Shown here: one piece after another, positions 5,397 through 6,403 of the stretch
How the letters are laid out: each line of letters starts with the position of its first letter
Numbering within the stretch: the first letter of the stretch is position 1
Source of the DNA: Thermoprotei archaeon
GTDB taxonomy: Archaea > Thermoproteota > Thermoprotei_A > Sulfolobales > NBVN01
Length of the DNA: 6,403 nt
Direction: 5' to 3'
Assembly (NCBI GenBank): GCA_003661745.1
Contig: QMWS01000047.1
Coordinates: 1-6,403, forward strand
Program-made: the position numbers and the translations under genes
The notes under the pieces: generated by a model
The model's input: the letters and a program-made list of their open reading frames with translations, nothing else
Databases searched by the model: none
Told to the model about the DNA's origin: nothing

Positions 5397-6266
5397 TTAC
5401 TTAGGGCTTGTTAGGTACGCAATGACTATTTCGGGGGGTGAGGTAAACCTTACCGGTAGTATTGAAGTACCGATACCCCTACTAACATACATCACGGTAT
5501 TACCTACCTTACACGCTCCCTCATGACATCCCTCACAGCCTTCTGGAAGGAATAGTGCCTCACCAAACAACTTAACTTGCCCGCCGTGGCAGTGGCCAGC
5601 AAGTATTAAAGTTACGTCACCTCTATACTTGATCACATACTTACTAAGTGCTGGTTCATGAAGTAGCACTACTATTGGGTACCTACTAGGCACTTCCTTA
5701 AGTACAGTAAAGTTAGGTAGTGTGTAAGTACCTGTAAAGCTATTAAATCCCACAAAAGTAACCTTAACATCACCTATGGAGAGGATCATGTAGCTATCGT
5801 TAAGTACGTAAACGCCATATTCCTTAAGCAATCTAATTACTTCATCAGGTACGCTAGACCAGTAATCCCAGTTACCTAGTATGGAAACTATTGGTGTAGC
5901 ACCTACTACGCTACGTAAGTTACTTAGGAATTCGCGAAGCCCGAGTAAGCCCTCCTTAGATGATACGTAGTCGCCGGTCATAACGATTACGTCAGGTCTT
6001 AATGACTTAACTAGCTGAATAACTCTCATCTCCCTGAAGCCGTACGTACTTATGTGTAGGTCAGTTAAGTGGAGCAACTTAATAGACTTACTTGAAGGCA
6101 TTCGAGGGTCAGTGACGCTCAATGTAGTGGTGCTTAAGAAGATGGCACATGGTTCAAGAACTAGGGAGTCGAGGGCGGCTGCAACTAGTAGTAAGGTGAT
6201 TACTCCACTAATTAACTTGAAGTATCCGCGTCCCCTAACTCTAGGCAAGTAAGTTACCTCACGCAT
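5397..6266 (-). CDS. membrane-anchored calcineurin-like metallophosphoesterase (YkuE-type)
   Basis: 289 residues. A basic N-terminus (RVRGRGYFK) and one hydrophobic helix at about 18-38 suggest a signal anchor with the catalytic domain outside the membrane. The phosphoesterase domain (63-285) has motif I DLHIS (D69, H71), motif II GDY (D99), motif III GNWD (131-134), motif IV LLHEP (H203) and motif V GHCHGGQV (H226, H228), then 'YVSRGIGTSILPVRFTSPPEI', the typical ending of COG1408/YkuE proteins. These use two metal ions to cleave phosphoesters; bacterial YkuE acts at the cell surface. Motif III has Trp133 where GNH[DE] normally has His. A loop at 243-252 carries three Cys and a His (GCEGCHEGAC), perhaps a disulfide or metal site. 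ATG 6266 opens the longest frame; TTG 6248, with GAGGT 7 nt upstream and a better distance to the TATA box, is an alternative. The substrate is not known, and a link to the transporters is unproven. Confidence 0.9.
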   Translation of the reverse strand: MREVTYLPRVRGRGYFKLISGVITLLLVAAALDSLVLEPCAIFLSTTTLSVTDPRMPSSKSIKLLHLTDLHISTYGFREMRVIQLVKSLRPDVIVMTGDYVSSKEGLLGLREFLSNLRSVVGATPIVSILGNWDYWSSVPDEVIRLLKEYGVYVLNDSYMILSIGDVKVTFVGFNSFTGTYTLPNFTVLKEVPSRYPIVVLLHEPALSKYVIKYRGDVTLILAGHCHGGQVKLFGEALFLPEGCEGCHEGACKVGNTVMYVSRGIGTSILPVRFTSPPEIVIAYLTSPK

Positions 6267-6275
6267 AATTCGCTC

Positions 6276-6288
6276 TTAATATTAAAAA
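6276..6288 (-). promoter_or_regulatory. TATA-box region of the phosphoesterase gene
   Basis: On the minus strand TTTTTAATATTAA is a good archaeal TATA element just before the phosphoesterase gene. Its centre (about 6284) puts the transcript start near 6258, inside the first codons of the longest frame. This favours a start at TTG 6248 or means the true centre lies slightly upstream. Confidence 0.5.
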
Positions 6289-6330
6289 CGTGAGGATGAC
6301 TGCATTAGGGTATTAACGCTGAATTGCAGT

Positions 6331-6340
6331 GTATTTAAAG
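6331..6340 (+). promoter_or_regulatory. TATA-like element of a divergent gene leaving the window
   Basis: GTATTTAAAG, followed by an AT-rich stretch (ATTAATTTTTTAG), faces away from the phosphoesterase gene and predicts a transcript start near 6362. It would serve the gene starting at or beyond the right edge. Confidence 0.4.
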
Positions 6341-6388
6341 ATTAATTTTTTAGTTTCGATCTTACACGTTATTTTAGGCATGAAGTAA

Positions 6389-6403
6389 ATGGTGCTGGAG
6401 GAA
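6389..6403 (+). other. possible first codons or leader of the next gene
   Basis: ATG 6389 opens a frame (M-V-L-E-E) that runs off the window. It has no ribosome binding site but lies about 27 nt after the predicted transcript start. Alternatively GGAGG at 6397-6401 is the Shine-Dalgarno of a start just outside the window. Fifteen bases do not decide between the two. Confidence 0.25.

Noticed and set aside
5522..5537. Cytochrome c haem-binding site (CEGCH) in the phosphoesterase
   Set aside because: A lone CxxCH in a loop of a metallophosphoesterase fold, with a third Cys nearby and no other cytochrome features; a disulfide or metal site is more likely.
6052..6252. Plus-strand open frame inside the phosphoesterase gene
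   Set aside because: It is antisense to the DLHIS motif and the signal anchor; no independent support.
1..6403. CRISPR array, insertion sequence, tRNA, rRNA or integrative element boundary
   Set aside because: No regularly spaced repeats, transposase or integrase genes, cloverleaf sequences or attachment-like direct repeats were found on reading both strands.

Overview
The window looks like chromosomal DNA from a thermophilic archaeon of the Thermoproteota (Crenarchaeota). Support comes from KaiC/Rad55-type ATPase genes, archaeal TATA boxes about 26-28 nt before probable leaderless starts, Shine-Dalgarno sequences of the GAGGTGA type, frequent GTG/TTG starts, and heavy use of AGG/AGA, TTA/CTA and ATA codons. 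No genus can be named from the sequence alone. There are no rRNA, tRNA, CRISPR or insertion-sequence features.

Left block (1-1972, + strand): the C-terminal end of a KaiC-like ATPase, a small helical protein of unknown function whose gene follows within a few bases, and then, behind its own promoter, a 463-residue protein with two KaiC-like domains. Only the first of these two domains keeps a P-loop. This looks like a KaiC/Rad55 signalling or regulatory cluster.

Middle (1973-2244): 272 bp without a gene but with several short inverted repeats, including one hairpin just after the ATPase gene and one beside the ribosome binding site of the next gene. Then comes a 12-helix MFS transporter (2245-3402, + strand), which ends 2 bp from the stop of the convergent minus-strand block.

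Right block (3405-6266, - strand, read right to left): a membrane-anchored calcineurin-like metallophosphoesterase of the YkuE type, a second and unrelated MFS transporter, and a standalone B3/4-domain protein (the editing domain of PheRS beta) whose start overlaps the end of the transporter gene. The overlap suggests that transporter and B3/4 protein are made together, possibly as a transport plus tRNA-proofreading pair. The last ~137 bp form a divergent promoter region in front of a gene that lies mostly outside the window.

The most interesting points are the transporter/B3-4 pair, the active/degenerate tandem KaiC protein with its small neighbour, a perfect 14-bp palindrome just upstream of the KaiC TATA box, and the phosphoesterase with Trp in place of the motif III His plus a three-cysteine loop.
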